A stretch of 64,000 nucleotides of DNA from Kappaphycus alvarezii (GCA_002205965.3 NADL03000784.1:248001-312000), one strand, 5' to 3'. Positions 14,076 through 25,419 are shown, numbered from the stretch's first letter. Numbers and translations are program-made. The notes: generated by a model not told the origin, from the sequence alone.

Positions 14076-14829
14076 TTGAACTTCTTCGGATTTCATGCAC
14101 GCAGAAATGAATATGGATCTATGGGAATCTACCAGTGTATATACGTAAGAAGCCTGCCAATCTTAGACGAAGATGCAACTTTCAAGGCTTTTCGAAGTTC
14201 AAGGGCATCTGTTTCATGGGAAAATCACTCTCGCCCAGACGTAATTTGGCTGCTTAAGAAAGCTGCAAAGGCTACTGAAGGACAATGCAGCATCGAATCG
14301 GTTCGTCTCCTACACGAAGCAATTAAAAGGCTGAAAGGAAGAGGCTTTTTGCTAAATTTTCCTCGCCTACAAGCAAAATCCCGACACCTACGCGTCTACA
14401 CTGATGCATCGTTTGGAACGAACGATGACTTGACGTCTCAAATTGGCTATATTATCATGCTTTTCGATGGCAACAACAAATTTCATATATTAGACTTCAC
14501 GAGTCTCAAGTCCAAGCCTGTTGTTAGGTCAATCCCAGGTGGGGAATCATATGCTTTTACTGAGTTTTTTGGCGCTGTATATATGCTGCTCCACGATCTG
14601 CAAAATATTTATGGAAAAACGGTCCTGCTTCGAATGCTTACAGATTTGAATCAACTGTTTGATGTAATAACCAACTCATCGAATACGCCTGAAAATTGAC
14701 TGATGATAGATATCTCTGCATCTATCGAAGCATACACTCGATTCAAAATCAGTGAAGTTGGTCTTGTTAGCGAAAATTTGAATATTGCGGAGGCGTTCAC
14801 TAAACGCTCGCCAAATAAGTCTTTGTAGA
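14076..14829 (+). pseudogene. copia 1 RNase H
   Basis: A 207-codon open frame ending at 14699 carries the end of the RT connection (FRSSRASVSWENHSRPDVIW) and the RNase H fold: YTDASFG with the catalytic Asp, TSQIGYIIMLFDG, TSLKSKPVVRSIPGGES with the region of the catalytic Glu, and MLTDLNQLFDVIT. The TGA at 14697 is followed in the same frame by LMIDISASIEAYTRF and then LNIAEAFTKRSPNKSL up to TAG at 14829. This is the conserved tail of these polyproteins ('RLMIDI..IREAY', 'N-A-D-x-x-T-K'), so the TGA is an internal stop, probably from CGA. The nominal start codon is not ATG, as expected for an internal fragment. Confidence 0.75.
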
Positions 14830-15120
14830 CTTTGCTCACCGATAGACTGGATGATACACCCTTCATTACGGGGAGCGATGATGATTATGATAACTACGGC
14901 GATAGTAGGAGTGAACATGCTTATACTGGAAGTTTTTCAAGCTGTCTGGATCTCGTATTTAGATGTCGGAATTTTCTTCTGGTCCCCGCTTTGTCTTTGC
15001 TGGAGTAGGCGGTGGTTCAGCCGTCACCTGGAGCTGTTTTTAGTCTTCTAGCGTAACCCACGACCAGCATGGTTCAGGTTTTTGAACACATTAAGAGATT
15101 CCCTCCCCATTAGTAGAGAG

Positions 15121-15140
15121 AGCGGCCATTATTTTGCACT
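15121..15140. repeat. relic terminal motif shared with 24939-24957
   Basis: The sequence AGCGGCCATTATTTTGCACT directly abuts the left TIR of the Tc1 element and recurs with one difference at 24939-24957. It resembles the subterminal part of other Tc1-like ends, so the Tc1 copy may have inserted next to or inside an older relative. The family link is inference. Confidence 0.4.
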
Positions 15141-15141
15141 A

Positions 15142-16693
15142 CAAAGCGGGACAAAATGATAGCCCACCCCTATCTTTGAGGCATACTCCCTGAAAAAAAC
15201 ATCCATTTAAACAGAAAAACTTGCCATTTCTATTTATTTCTGATGCCGACTCTGCACTTTAAACGATTCTCAAAAAGGGCAATTACTTTTTTATTTTCAT
15301 GAAAATAGGCTACCTGGGAGGCTGACAAAAAGATAGCACATTACCATTTTACACGGGGTCCAAAGCAAGCCAGTCCAGCTTCAGTAGTCCGTCTTCTTAC
15401 CACCTCTTTCTAATACTTGCTTCACACGTTTGGGCATGCTTCTGAGTAAAGACAGAAGGTATTCTGATGATATATCCTCCCATTCTTTAAGCACAGTATT
15501 TATAAGCACCCCACATTACAAAACTGCCTCCCATTCGCGTACACCTTCCTCGCCAGCAGTCCCCAAACGTTTTCTATAGGGTTGAGGTCTGGACTTCTAG
15601 CGGGCCACATCATAACCTTAATATTCTTCTCTTTCAGCCAATTCTTCGTCGTCATCGCAGAATTAATTGATGCATTATCTTGTTGAAACTCCCATAAATA
15701 TGCGTGATTCTCAGCAGCAAACGGTAGCAAATGGTTCGCTAATGTCTGCGTATACATCTCCGCGTTTTGGTTCCCCGAAACAATAGCCAAACTCGACTTT
15801 CCAGCCGCAGAAAATGCACCCCATACCATCAATGATCCTTCCCCCATCTGCCGCTTCGATAAAACAGTTTCTTCCCCTCTTAAGTCATGCCGGTAGGACT
15901 GGAACCCGTCTGCCCCATCCATATTAAATTTTTTCTCGTCTGAGAAGACCACTCTAGCCCAGTCTTTGTGGCGATAGGGAGCACGGTCTACTGCCCATGT
16001 AAGACGATTAGCGATATGTTCGGAAGTGAGAGGGGGACATCGCTTAACTTTCTGAAACTTCATAAACGGGGCACGGGAAAGGACTCGGCGGGTCGTACGC
16101 TTGGAAACTGCAAGTTGAAGGGTCTTGTGAATGTCTCCGGCCGCCACATTTGATTTCTTTGCTTCTCTCAATATACGGCGTTCGGTGGCTGGCAACAATT
16201 TCCGCGGCCTTCCCGGTGACTTTTTCTTTCCGTACCCCTCCTTATTCTTGAGGTAGGCCGCCACAACCTTTCTGGAGCGCTTCAACTTAACAGCAATGGA
16301 ACTAATCGTCCACTTTGCATCTGAGTATGCTGCAATCTCGGCTCGCTCAGTTTCGGTGAGTTGCGGACCCTTTCCCATTTTGGCGTGACCAATTGACCGC
16401 TGCAGTGCCTCGAAGGGGTTCGTGGTGAAGTACTGTGGACGTTTAATGGCAAAGCCGCCTTGCATTTTGGCGCAAAAGTGCTGTTTCTGTTCAGTGTGCT
16501 ATCTTTATGTCAGCCACCGAGATAGCCTTTTTTGTAAAAGATATAGAAATAATAGCTTTCGGAAGGATTTTTCATGGAGGCAGAGCCGGCATCAAGAATA
16601 AATAGTACTGGCCAGTTTTTCTGTTTAAATGGAAGTTTTTTTCAGGGAGTATGCCTCAAAGATAGGGGTGGGCTATCATTTTGTCCCGCACTG
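15142..16693 (-). mobile_element. Tc1/mariner DNA transposon with about 80-bp TIRs
   Basis: The ends are near-perfect inverted repeats of about 80 bp (15142-15222 and 16613-16693), both containing GCGGGACAAAATGATAGCCC near the outer edge and TTTAAACAGAAAAACT at the inner edge. TA dinucleotides flank both (15140-15141 and 16694-16695), the expected Tc1/mariner target duplication. The 1.55-kb length and a single transposase gene on the minus strand fit the superfamily. The very high similarity of the two TIRs and the almost intact transposase suggest this is the youngest element in the window. Confidence 0.92.
15381..16378 (-). CDS. Tc1-family DD34E transposase (C-terminal frameshift)
   Basis: The enzyme binds the TIRs and cuts and pastes the element into TA sites. 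The frame is open from an ATG at 16465, but the ATG at 16378 (MGKGPQLTETER) matches the usual family start. The N-terminal third is a paired-type HTH region (AEIAAYSDAKWTISSIAVKL) followed by the AT-hook-like SPGRPRKL. The catalytic triad is visible: D147 in VVFSDEKKF, D234 in FQQDNASINSA and E269 in PDLNPIENVWG, with 34 residues between the second D and the E (DD34E). The open frame stops at 15500. In the -1 frame the normal tail continues (NTVLKEWEDISSEYLLSLL, then LRSMPKRVKQVLERGGKKTDY) to a stop at 15381. One base lost near the G-run at about 15510 explains this. If the deletion is real, about 40 residues are lost. Confidence 0.88.
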
Positions 16694-16695
16694 TA

Positions 16696-19600
16696 ACAGT
16701 ACTGTACAGTGGAAAATCACAGTCAATGTCATTGAAGCACTGTATCTACTTTACAAAAGATGTGCTGCTAAAGTCATTAAATTCAGAAATCATTGCAGAA
16801 ATATTTTCGGGTTTTCCCTTAATTCAAAAATATTGGGACTGCATTTTTCCGAGCAATGGTTTTATGTTCAAGGATTTGGAACTTGCCCATAGTGCAACTC
16901 AGCATTTGCAGAGGGCAACACTTGCAATATGAAGAGCGACGAAGTCATGTTAATCAGACCCAAGATCGCAAGCAGTACGGATGTGTGCGAAAAGTGGCGG
17001 TCTTTTCTATCGAACCCTCGGGCAGAGAGGAAACGGATAGCGTTCGATCTGGGTTTGAGCGATTCTCACCTGCTCAGGAGACTGGTCTTTGAGTAGCCCA
17101 ATTGTGGCGAACTGTAAGAACCAGTAAGTGGCATTCTCGCGGGGTGCGGTAATTAGTCATCAGCAGTGCTTGTAATGGTAGGGTCAAGAGGGCCTCTGCA
17201 ACCACGCACCTTCGAGTGTTGGGAGACATATACTGTACATTAGAGTGAAGCAACTGGGTGTATTTCAATGTATAACATAGCAGACTCTTGACAGATGTGG
17301 CGAGGAGGGCTCATATGTGGATGCTGCAGAATGTGATCAACGCAGTTTGCAGCCTTGCGCATATTGACGTGTCGAACTTTAATTGTCTGCACATGACGAG
17401 TCGAATCGAGGAATCGATCCAATAATAGGATAGCAGGAAAGTAGCATGAGGGTCGAGGATTAATGGATGTGGCGAGATTCCTGCTGAAGGAGCGAGACGA
17501 GCAAATGCATTGAATCTGTAACTAGTCGGATACTGGGCAAGGGTCGGAACCTTGGTGTACTGTACTGTACTGTACAGTATTTTGTTATGGTGTGGTTTAC
17601 AGAGGATGAGGTTTCGGTACCTTCAACCGTGCGCCCCACACACAGTTTGACCGCAAGTGAGAAAAAGCCGAATGACGACTGTACAGTACAAAGCAGAACA
17701 GTACTGTACTGTACTGTTCTGTTCGGCTCTGTACAAAACAGTAGCAAAAATATTGTGATGAGGACCGTAGGATCCAAAGTGGAGAGTTGAGACCCTTGAG
17801 ATTACGGCAGCCTTTTCGCGCGGTACATTTTACTGTACTGTACTGTACTGTACATATAGTTTTGTACGTACAGTTGTGTACTGTACTACAGTGCAGTGTG
17901 CATAGATTCTGTAAAGTACTGTACATGAGTGGTACAGTAAGGTAATTAGATTCGAGTCGATTCCGAGAAGGTCAACATGTGAAATTCCGAAAAATGTTTT
18001 TCTTTTGGCTTCGCAAGTGTAGTACTGCAGAAAGGAATTTTCTTGGTTCTCCAATAAATAAACCAAGGAAGCTTTGTTCAAGGAACAATATTGAATTGTT
18101 TTGACATAGATTATGATAGCGTAGTTGTACAACTTTCGAGGAAAATTGAAAAGCAAAAATATGGACAAAATAAAGCGCAGAATAGCGACAAGTTGGTAGT
18201 GCAAGTGATGAACAGTAATTATTGATCAAGAGAGCACTAGGATTTGTGGGAGATTGTGCCTTGAAAGACATTCGGAATTAGGTGGCTGCGAAAACACCCC
18301 AATAACCAAGGTATGATACAGAGACTGCTAAAAAACAGTTGTGTGGCAATGTACAGCAAAGAGAGGGACAACCGGAGGCTTGGACGAATGAGAGTGTCCT
18401 ATCTAGCTAGGGTATGACATACAATACCATAACCATCAAAAAAGTTGGCGACTGCGAATGTGTATTTCGCGTAAAGTGTATATGTGGGCAAGTGCTTGAA
18501 GTGGAGTTTGATGAAAGGTGCATAGTTGTTGCGAGTGAGATATCGTGAACTGGAGGGCCAAAGTAGGTGGAGCTGATTTGCAGAGCGAGCTGGCGGGCCA
18601 ATGCCTCCAAGTGAATGCTGCCGAAATCTCGAAATGTGAATGGATGTGTATGACAAGTATTAAAGTTGCAACGTGAAGCTTTCAAGTGGAACATTTTATG
18701 AAGCAAAATTATTATGATTAAATGAAAACGGTTGACGTGTGAAAGGCTGATTTCTGGATTTTTTAACGATTTTTTAGGTTCCCCTTTCCAGGAGATTTGC
18801 CTCGTAGAGATATCTGAAGGCGCACGACCCAATAAAAGAAGGGATATTGTGAAAATAGGCTTTTTAAGTGGGCCGCGTTTCACAATGAGAAATGATTCCT
18901 TGTTGACTATTACAAAATTTCATAAATTTTCGGGTGCCAACGAGATCTCTCAGCCAATTTCCAAGGTCCAAGTGGACCCAGAAATGCACATCAACGAAGT
19001 TTCCCGGCTTATAATCATGCTTTGCAAGAGTTGGTTGGCGGGAAATAATAGTCCAGTCGGAGAGTGGGACAGATAGGATAAGGGCGGAATTTAAAATAAA
19101 AGTGTGCTATTGAGGCCTACAGAACAGACATGCGGTTACGGCAATGCTGGAGAACCAGAAGATTTTAAAAAAAAAGCGGGACATGACAGGGACTGCCTGC
19201 TGATTGGTCAACGTGTGGGAAGAGGGGAAGGCACGACATCCGAGAAAATGGGAGTAAAAATCAGATCCTTTTCGATGCGGAAAACAAGCGGAACAGGTGT
19301 AGAAATGCAATGCAGCGCACGTGAAACAACATGTGACATTGCTATGAAAGTCAATTCTATATCGCCAGGTCCAATGGTGTTGTCGACTTTGTGATTAGGA
19401 ATTAGTTTGACCAATGTTGTTGATGATAGACAACAGTGATGAATGACTCTGGGAGAATTAAGTTGGCATGTGATTTTTGTGGAGCCTCAGCGGTATCCCA
19501 CCACTGCACTACTGTACACTACCACTATACATTATACAGTGAACTGTGTACAATAGTAGTGTTTAGTGGAGTTTGCATCGAGAAAAACCGTAGGAAATAT

Positions 19601-20534
19601 ATTCTTTTGTAATGTACCCTTCGGAAGGGTAAAGTATGTACAGTACTGTAGAAAGTGAAAAAGTGGCAAGAATGGCATCGACTGTGAAGACCGTACGAAT
19701 AAGGCGGCGCGTTCTGCAGTGCCGTTCCCACGGCGATGTTTGAAACAACTGAAACTGGGTCCAATAGCAGCCGTTGTTTATGGGCCCCAGAGCTCAAGAG
19801 TTTTTTTGTTTACATGCCATCTTCTCCATTCTATGTGTCGTTTGCCCAAGTAAAACCACATTGCAGGCTGCTTTTTTCTTTTTTTTTGTCTAGCACGCAT
19901 CTCCCTCCATTATCAAAACGCCTTCCATATTTACCAGCGTTGCACTGCACACTACAGTCGTTGCTTTGCACAAATCTCCGCCCCTCTTGTGTCACTTGTG
20001 CCTTTTTGCCTCCCGGGCAACAAATTTACCCAAAGCACAAGCCACACTATCTCTATGTACCGGGTGCCTCTACTATTAGCCCTTTATCGTCGCCCATAAC
20101 TTTCGTTTTGTTTTCATTTAGTGATTGTCAGAAACACCATCAACCATCTCTGTTTCATTCCGCGTCCTCTCCAAGCACCCCTACACATTACCGCCACGAA
20201 ACTGCTACCCGCTTATCCACTTCTCCAACCGTCGAGTATCTTGCTTTGCCCTGCCACTCTCGTCACACTCGCTGACGCCAGCGTCACCCATCTCCCTGCC
20301 TGCTTCCAACCCTCCATATCTGCACCTGAATCTGCCGACCTTCTGCGTCACCGCATCCTACCCGAACAACACAACCTCCCCACCTGTTTTCCCTGCGCCA
20401 TCCCATACCACTTCATCCTTCTTCTCACCCCACGCGTACACCTCGCCTCTCATCTGTTTCCCGCTCATCACGCGCTAACAACACTTTTGTTTTCCTCACC
20501 TTGCTCTCGTCATATCCCCTCCCCTCTACCCATC
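16696..20534. other. AT-rich spacer with TGTAC repeats
   Basis: No conserved protein is visible. Frames such as 18407-18883 (minus) and 18732-19076 (plus) overlap each other and lack motifs. The notable content is the TGTAC-repeat cluster at 17556-17940. Further short palindromes built on TACTGTACAGTA-like words occur near 16700, 19500 and 19640. From about 19850 to 20530 the plus strand is strongly pyrimidine-rich, which may be the promoter and leader of the RING gene that follows. Confidence 0.4.
17556..17940. repeat. clustered TGTAC pentamer repeats and palindromes
   Basis: Runs of TGTAC lie at 17556-17580, 17678-17736 and 17830-17940, several of them switching to the complementary phase to give the perfect palindrome TACTGTACAGTA. 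The same words recur singly at about 16697, 22062, 37641, 45890, 55439, 57057 and 57187. Such a word set can form cruciforms or serve as a dispersed protein-binding site. The function is unknown. Confidence 0.7.
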
Positions 20535-21157
20535 ATGTCTCAACTCGACTTCACGGACCCCATCCCTACCTACCATGAACCCTTGGCTGTGCCCTCCGCT
20601 GCAACCGCCACCACTCCCGCTGAACCCTATCCCCCCAACCGCCCTGTTCAAGACCTTATCTCCCTGCTCAAGGGTGCTTTCAACGCAGTTTTGGACCTTG
20701 CTCCATCTTTGCTTCCGCAGCCTACCCATCCACCCAGACCTCAACCACCACCACCGTCACCACCATAACCTCTACCCCCGCTTCTGGTCTTCCCCATCCC
20801 TCTTTCACCACTCTCACCACCACCACTACCACCACTACGTCTACTTCTGTCGTCCCACTGGGTCACTCCGATCATTCCAACCGTTCCTGTGTCGATTTTA
20901 TCCGTCGTCTTTTAGGCGCCGGCGGGGCTACCGAACTTCGAATTAATTCCCTCCCCGTTCGCTCCCTGTGCATCGAGGATGGCTTGGATAAACTCGCCTA
21001 CGGTCAGGATACATGTGCTATTTGTTTGGATGGTTATGAAACTGACAACCGTGTCAGAGTTTTAGGTTGTGATCATGTCTTTCATGCAGCATGCATCGAC
21101 CCTTGGCTAAGGAGAGGGAGGCCTACCTGTCCCCTATGTCAAACCATTTGTTGCTGA
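20535..21157 (+). CDS. RING-H2 zinc-finger protein (probable E3 ubiquitin ligase)
   Basis: The C-terminal end carries a complete C3H2C3 RING-H2 finger: CAIC, 14 residues, C-D-H, H, C in IDPWLRR, and CPLC, stopping at 21157. RING-H2 proteins recruit E2 enzymes and transfer ubiquitin. The start is the ATG at 20535 (MSQLDFTDPIPTYHEP), in a different frame from the RING. The RING frame has no ATG of its own upstream, so the two must be joined. Either a 47-nt intron (GT at 20674, AG at 20720) is removed, giving a 191-residue protein, or one base is missing between about 20690 and 20765; both restore the frame. The middle is a Thr/Ser/Pro-rich low-complexity linker. No membrane segment is seen. Substrates are unknown. 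The RING is certain, the N-terminal join moderately so. Confidence 0.75.
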
Positions 21158-23152
21158 GCATGGTATCTGTGCAAACACGTTTTTACACAAAAGTCAGGGC
21201 AGCTGCGTTTAGTGTTCTCTTCAACGCCCTGTGGGTTGTGCAAGTTTGTTTAGGGGCATATGTGCGAAAAAGCTGCACTTTTGCGCAATTCTCTCGCGTA
21301 AGCTATGGTGAAACCGCAAAGGGCACGTTTCGGCAGATGCGTGTGTGGATTTTGGTGATGCGGCAAGGTGCTTCATGCGGTTGGTGTGAATCTCTGCTTG
21401 GCCGGTTGCAGTTGGTCAAGATATTCACCGTATCTGGTTTTTTGTTTGGTGTTTTTTCAACTCTATGCGTACGTATGCCAAGTGCTCTCGTACTGTCTTT
21501 GAAACAGAGATATGTGAAGAGGGTCACGAATTACTTTCGTACATGTGTCACTTTTTCTTGTTCATCTCAATGCGGGGAGATCAACTGAATGACATGCCGC
21601 ATATGCCAAGAGATTGCGAGCGTTTTGAGATTACAAGCGCATTGGAATGTCGCTTAGATGCTGAATAGCCAAGAGCGAAAAATGATGCAAACTCAGAATT
21701 CGCAACGGCGGTCCAATGAAGAACTATAGGTCCGCGCAGAAATAGCGGAGCCAGATGGGAGGTGCAGTAGACATTTGTACAGAGATTGCATTTTTTCCAC
21801 AGCCTTGAGCCGATGCTTCGCTAAGGCTACGCTTGTGAGGTGACTGTGCTCTGTGTTACAGAGAAAGTCATCCTTGGTTGTTAGCTTGGGACTATAGCAT
21901 AGGCCAGCCGGCACCAGGATAAGTGAAAACAATCTAGCTGGTCGTTGAATATCGAAGATAGTCGAATGCTTGTAGTTGCGCCGTGGTGCAAGATTCAAAA
22001 TGTTGAGTTACTTGTGCGTTAGAGGCCTCTTTGAGAAAGACCGCGCACGGATATGTGTTTGTACAGTACAGTAGGATTAAATTAGTGTTAGCGTCGACTT
22101 GCCGCTGTTGGTGGACATTTTCACTAACCCGCGCCCACCCACTAGCTAGGTACGCATACGGTACATTCCGCTGCGTCTGTTTCATTGGGTTTGGTAAAGC
22201 AGTCTTACGCGCTGGACGCGAAATTGGATCGGCGCATGAAATTCTGCAGGGTTATCGTTAACAAAGGTTATCGCTGCGATGTAGACTGTAGTGTTTTCCA
22301 CGAGTCAGCTCCAAGTTATCTGAACGTTACACATCCCTGGGAGATTTTTGCCAACATGAAGCATCAGGTGTCTCAACCTTTGTCCAAAAAAAATCTCCCG
22401 CTCTGACTTTTGTCAGGTATCGCCAGAGCGGAGGAACCTGCTCTAAACTGAGTGCTTTGAATAGTTTAGCCAGACATCCAAATTCCACATTGAAGTGCGT
22501 TTTACTATGCTCACATGGCAAGGGTTTGTGTGAGGTCCAGGGGAGGCCATCTCCAAGTTTCCGTGTAAATTGTGGGCCTCACCAAAGTGGCTCATGGGTT
22601 GTTCCTCTATTGGAATTTGGAGCAAACCCTGCTTTGGTTGAAGCACAGTACATTATAATTCGTGTGGAATGATGAAATCTGGGACTTCGTTACAAGATAT
22701 TTATGCTTGATTTTGACAACCCTCCGACTTCGTGATCAGACGTTACCGTTTTTTAGCAGAAATCATTCGTGATACATGAGAATTTCTGCCACGATAGACT
22801 TCCACGTACCATGTTCACTCTCTTGCTCCGAAAGACGGTGGGCACGGCGAAAAAAAACTGACGCCAGCTGCGGCAAGTTCAAGACTCTAGGATGCAGATC
22901 CAAACACAATCCACACTATAGCGCGCTTACCTTCAAATTACTCCTTGCACAGCTCTACACCTACTTGCATTGCGAAGTCTGGACGAATATTGCGACTCTT
23001 CGGAATTACTTCAACTCATCTCGACTTCGAGCAGTGAACCCTACGTCATAAATGTGAAGTGCATCAAATCTCGCAAGCAACTCGCAAGACGTGACCCACC
23101 TCCCCCAACGAAATATCTCGCTCACATGTATCCTACTGAACCGCCAATAGCC
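21158..23152. other. intergenic, nothing recognised
   Basis: Short frames on both strands (for example 21091-21588 plus, 21693-21998 minus, 22776-23051 plus) have no recognisable motif. The first overlaps the end of the RING gene in another frame. A TGTACAGTACAGTAGG word of the pentamer-repeat type lies at about 22060. This is ordinary 3' and intergenic sequence between two convergently transcribed genes. Confidence 0.4.
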
Positions 23153-24161
23153 CTAGACCGGCAAAGGCTTGGCGTACGGCTCACGCGCGGCTTCACCACC
23201 CCTCTTAATAACCTCAACCCAGTACCCCGAGCTCGGCTCCGCGACAAACGCAATTTCCCCGACATCCTTGAACGGTCCGGGCTTTCTAACGACCTGATAA
23301 CCCTCCTTCTCCATTTGCTGCACGGTCTCGTAAATATCATCCACAACAATGCCGACATGCCCGAATCCTCGATACGGCCGTACGTTGCCATTCTGATACA
23401 CCGGTCCCTCCGACTGCTCAGTTCCCCATACATGCACCAACCCAAGCAAACACTCCCTTCTGCCAAGTAAACACTCGCTATCCGCGCTGCTACTCAATTC
23501 CCTCCCAAAACCTCCCCGGCAACATACCCCATCCACACCTGTGTCACGCCCTTACCATCCACCCTCGCCACCACTCGGAACCCCAACTTTCCGAAAAAAG
23601 TCACTGCCTGTCTGACATCCTTAACCCTAACAACAACCTTCCCAAACACCGGGTCTTCCTGCGGCACACGCGCGCCAGGCCCTCCTTTCCTACCCTCAAG
23701 CCTCACGTGGTACCCATCAGGATCCTTCACGACAAAAAACCTCTCCCCTTTATCCACGACATTCACTCCCTCCCCCAAAGTCGCTACTGCGTCACCCAGT
23801 TTTCCACCGTGACTCCTAGATACGAGAATCCCAAAGCACCCTGCTCATTTCCACTAACATACTCCTCATCACCCATATCGCCGCCCTCTAACGCACGTAT
23901 CGCATCCTCGTACGTAGCACTATCCCCAGGCCAATTCCAGGTAAGCTCGACGGTAGGGTACGGCCGCGACCATAGCCATTGAGCGCGTTGCGCCTGAGGC
24001 AGGGAAAGAGCAGGGGGGTCGTCATTGGTATACGCGTAAAAGAAGAGGGAAAACGAGAGATCGGGAAAATCCAAACGAGTCACAAGCGTCATGCCTAAAA
24101 GATCGTGATAAAAATGGCTCGAAGCTAGTGGGCTTCGTATGCGTAACATGGCCTGAGCCAT
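23153..24161 (-). CDS. glyoxalase I (lactoylglutathione lyase), fused two-domain form
   Basis: The enzyme isomerises the hemithioacetal of methylglyoxal and glutathione to S-lactoylglutathione in the cytosol or an organelle. Three minus-strand frame pieces (24161-23784, 23778-23494, 23536-23153) form two tandem VOC domains. Domain 1: AQAMLRIRSP, FYHDLLGMTLVTRLDFPDL, VELTWNWPG, GFSYLGVTVEN, KDPDGYHVRLEG. Domain 2: VVVRVKDVRQAVTFFGKLGF, CLLGLVHVWGTE, YRGFGHVGIVVDD, SGYWVEVIKRG. Against human GLO1 metal ligands (Q, E, H, E), domain 1 keeps Q and E but has Y and R at the later two; domain 2 lacks the first two but keeps H and E. Together they give one complete site. The first junction (about 23797) needs one extra base; the second is either a 68-nt GTATGT...CAG intron (23527-23460) or another missing base. 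An N-terminal extension upstream of the ATG at 24161, perhaps a targeting peptide, is possible. Confidence 0.85.
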
Positions 24162-25419
24162 GACGGGATTGGAACCGGCGACTGACGCTGGTGGTGAGGG
24201 AAGTGATAGGGGGATGGAAGGGGAGTGGTCATCGTGAACTGGCGGAGAGGGTGCGGATGAGGGCGCCGGAAGTGCGGGGTGAGACAGGGGAGTGACTGAG
24301 GATGGCGGCTAGTGCGAAACGGGTAGCGACGGGGAGGGGACGAGAGTGGGAGGGATTGGAGGGCGGGGGTGACGAGAAATGCAGGGCGGGAGGAAATCTG
24401 GCGGATGGCGTACATGAGCGGTGAGGCGCTTGGTGAGTAAGGTGGGAAGGGGAGGTTTGGAAAGGGCTCGGAGAGAAGGGGATGCAAGAGACATATGACG
24501 CCGTGATATTGGCGTTGACTAAAGAGCGTAGGTATGATCTATTGCGATGAAGACGCACTCACTATTGTACTGTCTATCGAACTGTTGTCCTCATAACTGC
24601 CCTCATATAAGCACAAAGTTTAGGGCTAATTTTTTAAAAGATCTTTTTTCGGCTTTTTTTGAGTAACATACAGTATACTGGAACGATAGTGAATCTCGAT
24701 CAAAACAAACTTTTTCGGTAATTTTATCGCTGGTCAGAGCACGACCCAATTTTACCACTCGAAACCCTTCGATTTCAATGCCATTTTGCCATATTTTACC
24801 CTTTCAGTACCTGCAGGTGGATTCTTTCGGCAAAGTGAAAAAACTTTAGTGCTTTATTAATTTAGAGGCACTGGGGTTGTTCACGAGAGCCAACTCAAAC
24901 GACTACGGGACGCATCATTGTACTATATTCTCATCGTTAGCGGCCATTATATTGCACCTCCCCACTATCTCTAACCCCAAAGGGCCGTTATGATACGCAC
25001 CTAAGTCCAACCGAACAAGATTCTCCGCATGCATTACAGTATTTAACCTGCAAGATTACTCTGACAACATAGCCCACTAGACGGCTTTTATTATTCAGGA
25101 GTTTAAATAAATGTTCACCACACCGAGAGAATCTCTACTAATTGCTTATCTTGAGAGAATACCGCCCTAGGCACGAAGAGCGGAAAGGAGGGACGTTACA
25201 GGACTGGCGCAAGGCCAGTCGCGGCACAAAGTGATGCAGAGTTTAGAGCTTCTCACTTTTTACTGTAATTCTATGACATCCAAGTATTTATTCTAGTAAA
25301 TATTCCGGGCCAATTAAATTATAAATCGCTTCTAATACCGTTAATATTTGTACAGCAAGGAAATTTGTTCTCATATGAGGACAATGCTATAGGAAACGGG
25401 CACTAGCTACTAGTAGATC
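24162..25419. other. upstream region of glyoxalase gene, then AT-rich spacer
   Basis: 24162-24490 is C-rich on the minus strand and open in more than one frame, with Ser/Pro-rich translations. It could hold a leader or an N-terminal targeting exon of the glyoxalase gene, but no splice site is decisive. From about 24600 to 25419 the sequence is AT-rich without coding signal. At 24939-24957 it carries the AGCGGCCATTATATTGCAC word also found beside the Tc1 element. Confidence 0.4.

Larger units (their letters stand above)
9810..14880 (+). mobile_element. decayed Ty1/copia element 1 (fungal-type lineage)
   Basis: Reading across the three plus frames gives the ordered landmarks of a copia polyprotein: a gag-like part with a damaged zinc knuckle (CFNPGNKTHFVKD at about 11370), retropepsin, integrase, reverse transcriptase start and RNase H. 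The gene order PR-IN-RT-RH is that of Ty1/copia. The sequence style (RNase H with YTDASFG and a conserved KSKPVVRSIPGGE stretch, integrase tail with LSTDRVKTYK) resembles the copia lineage common in fungi. Many stops and frameshifts mean it cannot move by itself. A purine run ATTACGGGGAGCG at about 14866 is a possible polypurine tract, but I found no matching LTR pair, so the ends are approximate. The Tc1 element lies just downstream. Confidence 0.75.

Noticed and set aside
17556-17940. Possible CRISPR-like array in the TGTAC cluster
   Set aside because: Units are 5 bp, with no regular spacers and no cas genes, and the sequence is eukaryotic.
20121-20534. Upstream extension of the RING gene frame (start at 20121)
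   Set aside because: The upstream part has no ATG supported by similarity and lies in the pyrimidine-rich leader. The ATG at 20535 gives a more protein-like start.
23460-23527. Calling the glyoxalase intron as certain
   Set aside because: GTATGT...CAG fits well and joins the frames. However, a single missing base in the G-run at about 23500 also restores a sensible protein, and the same -1 shift occurs elsewhere without splice sites.
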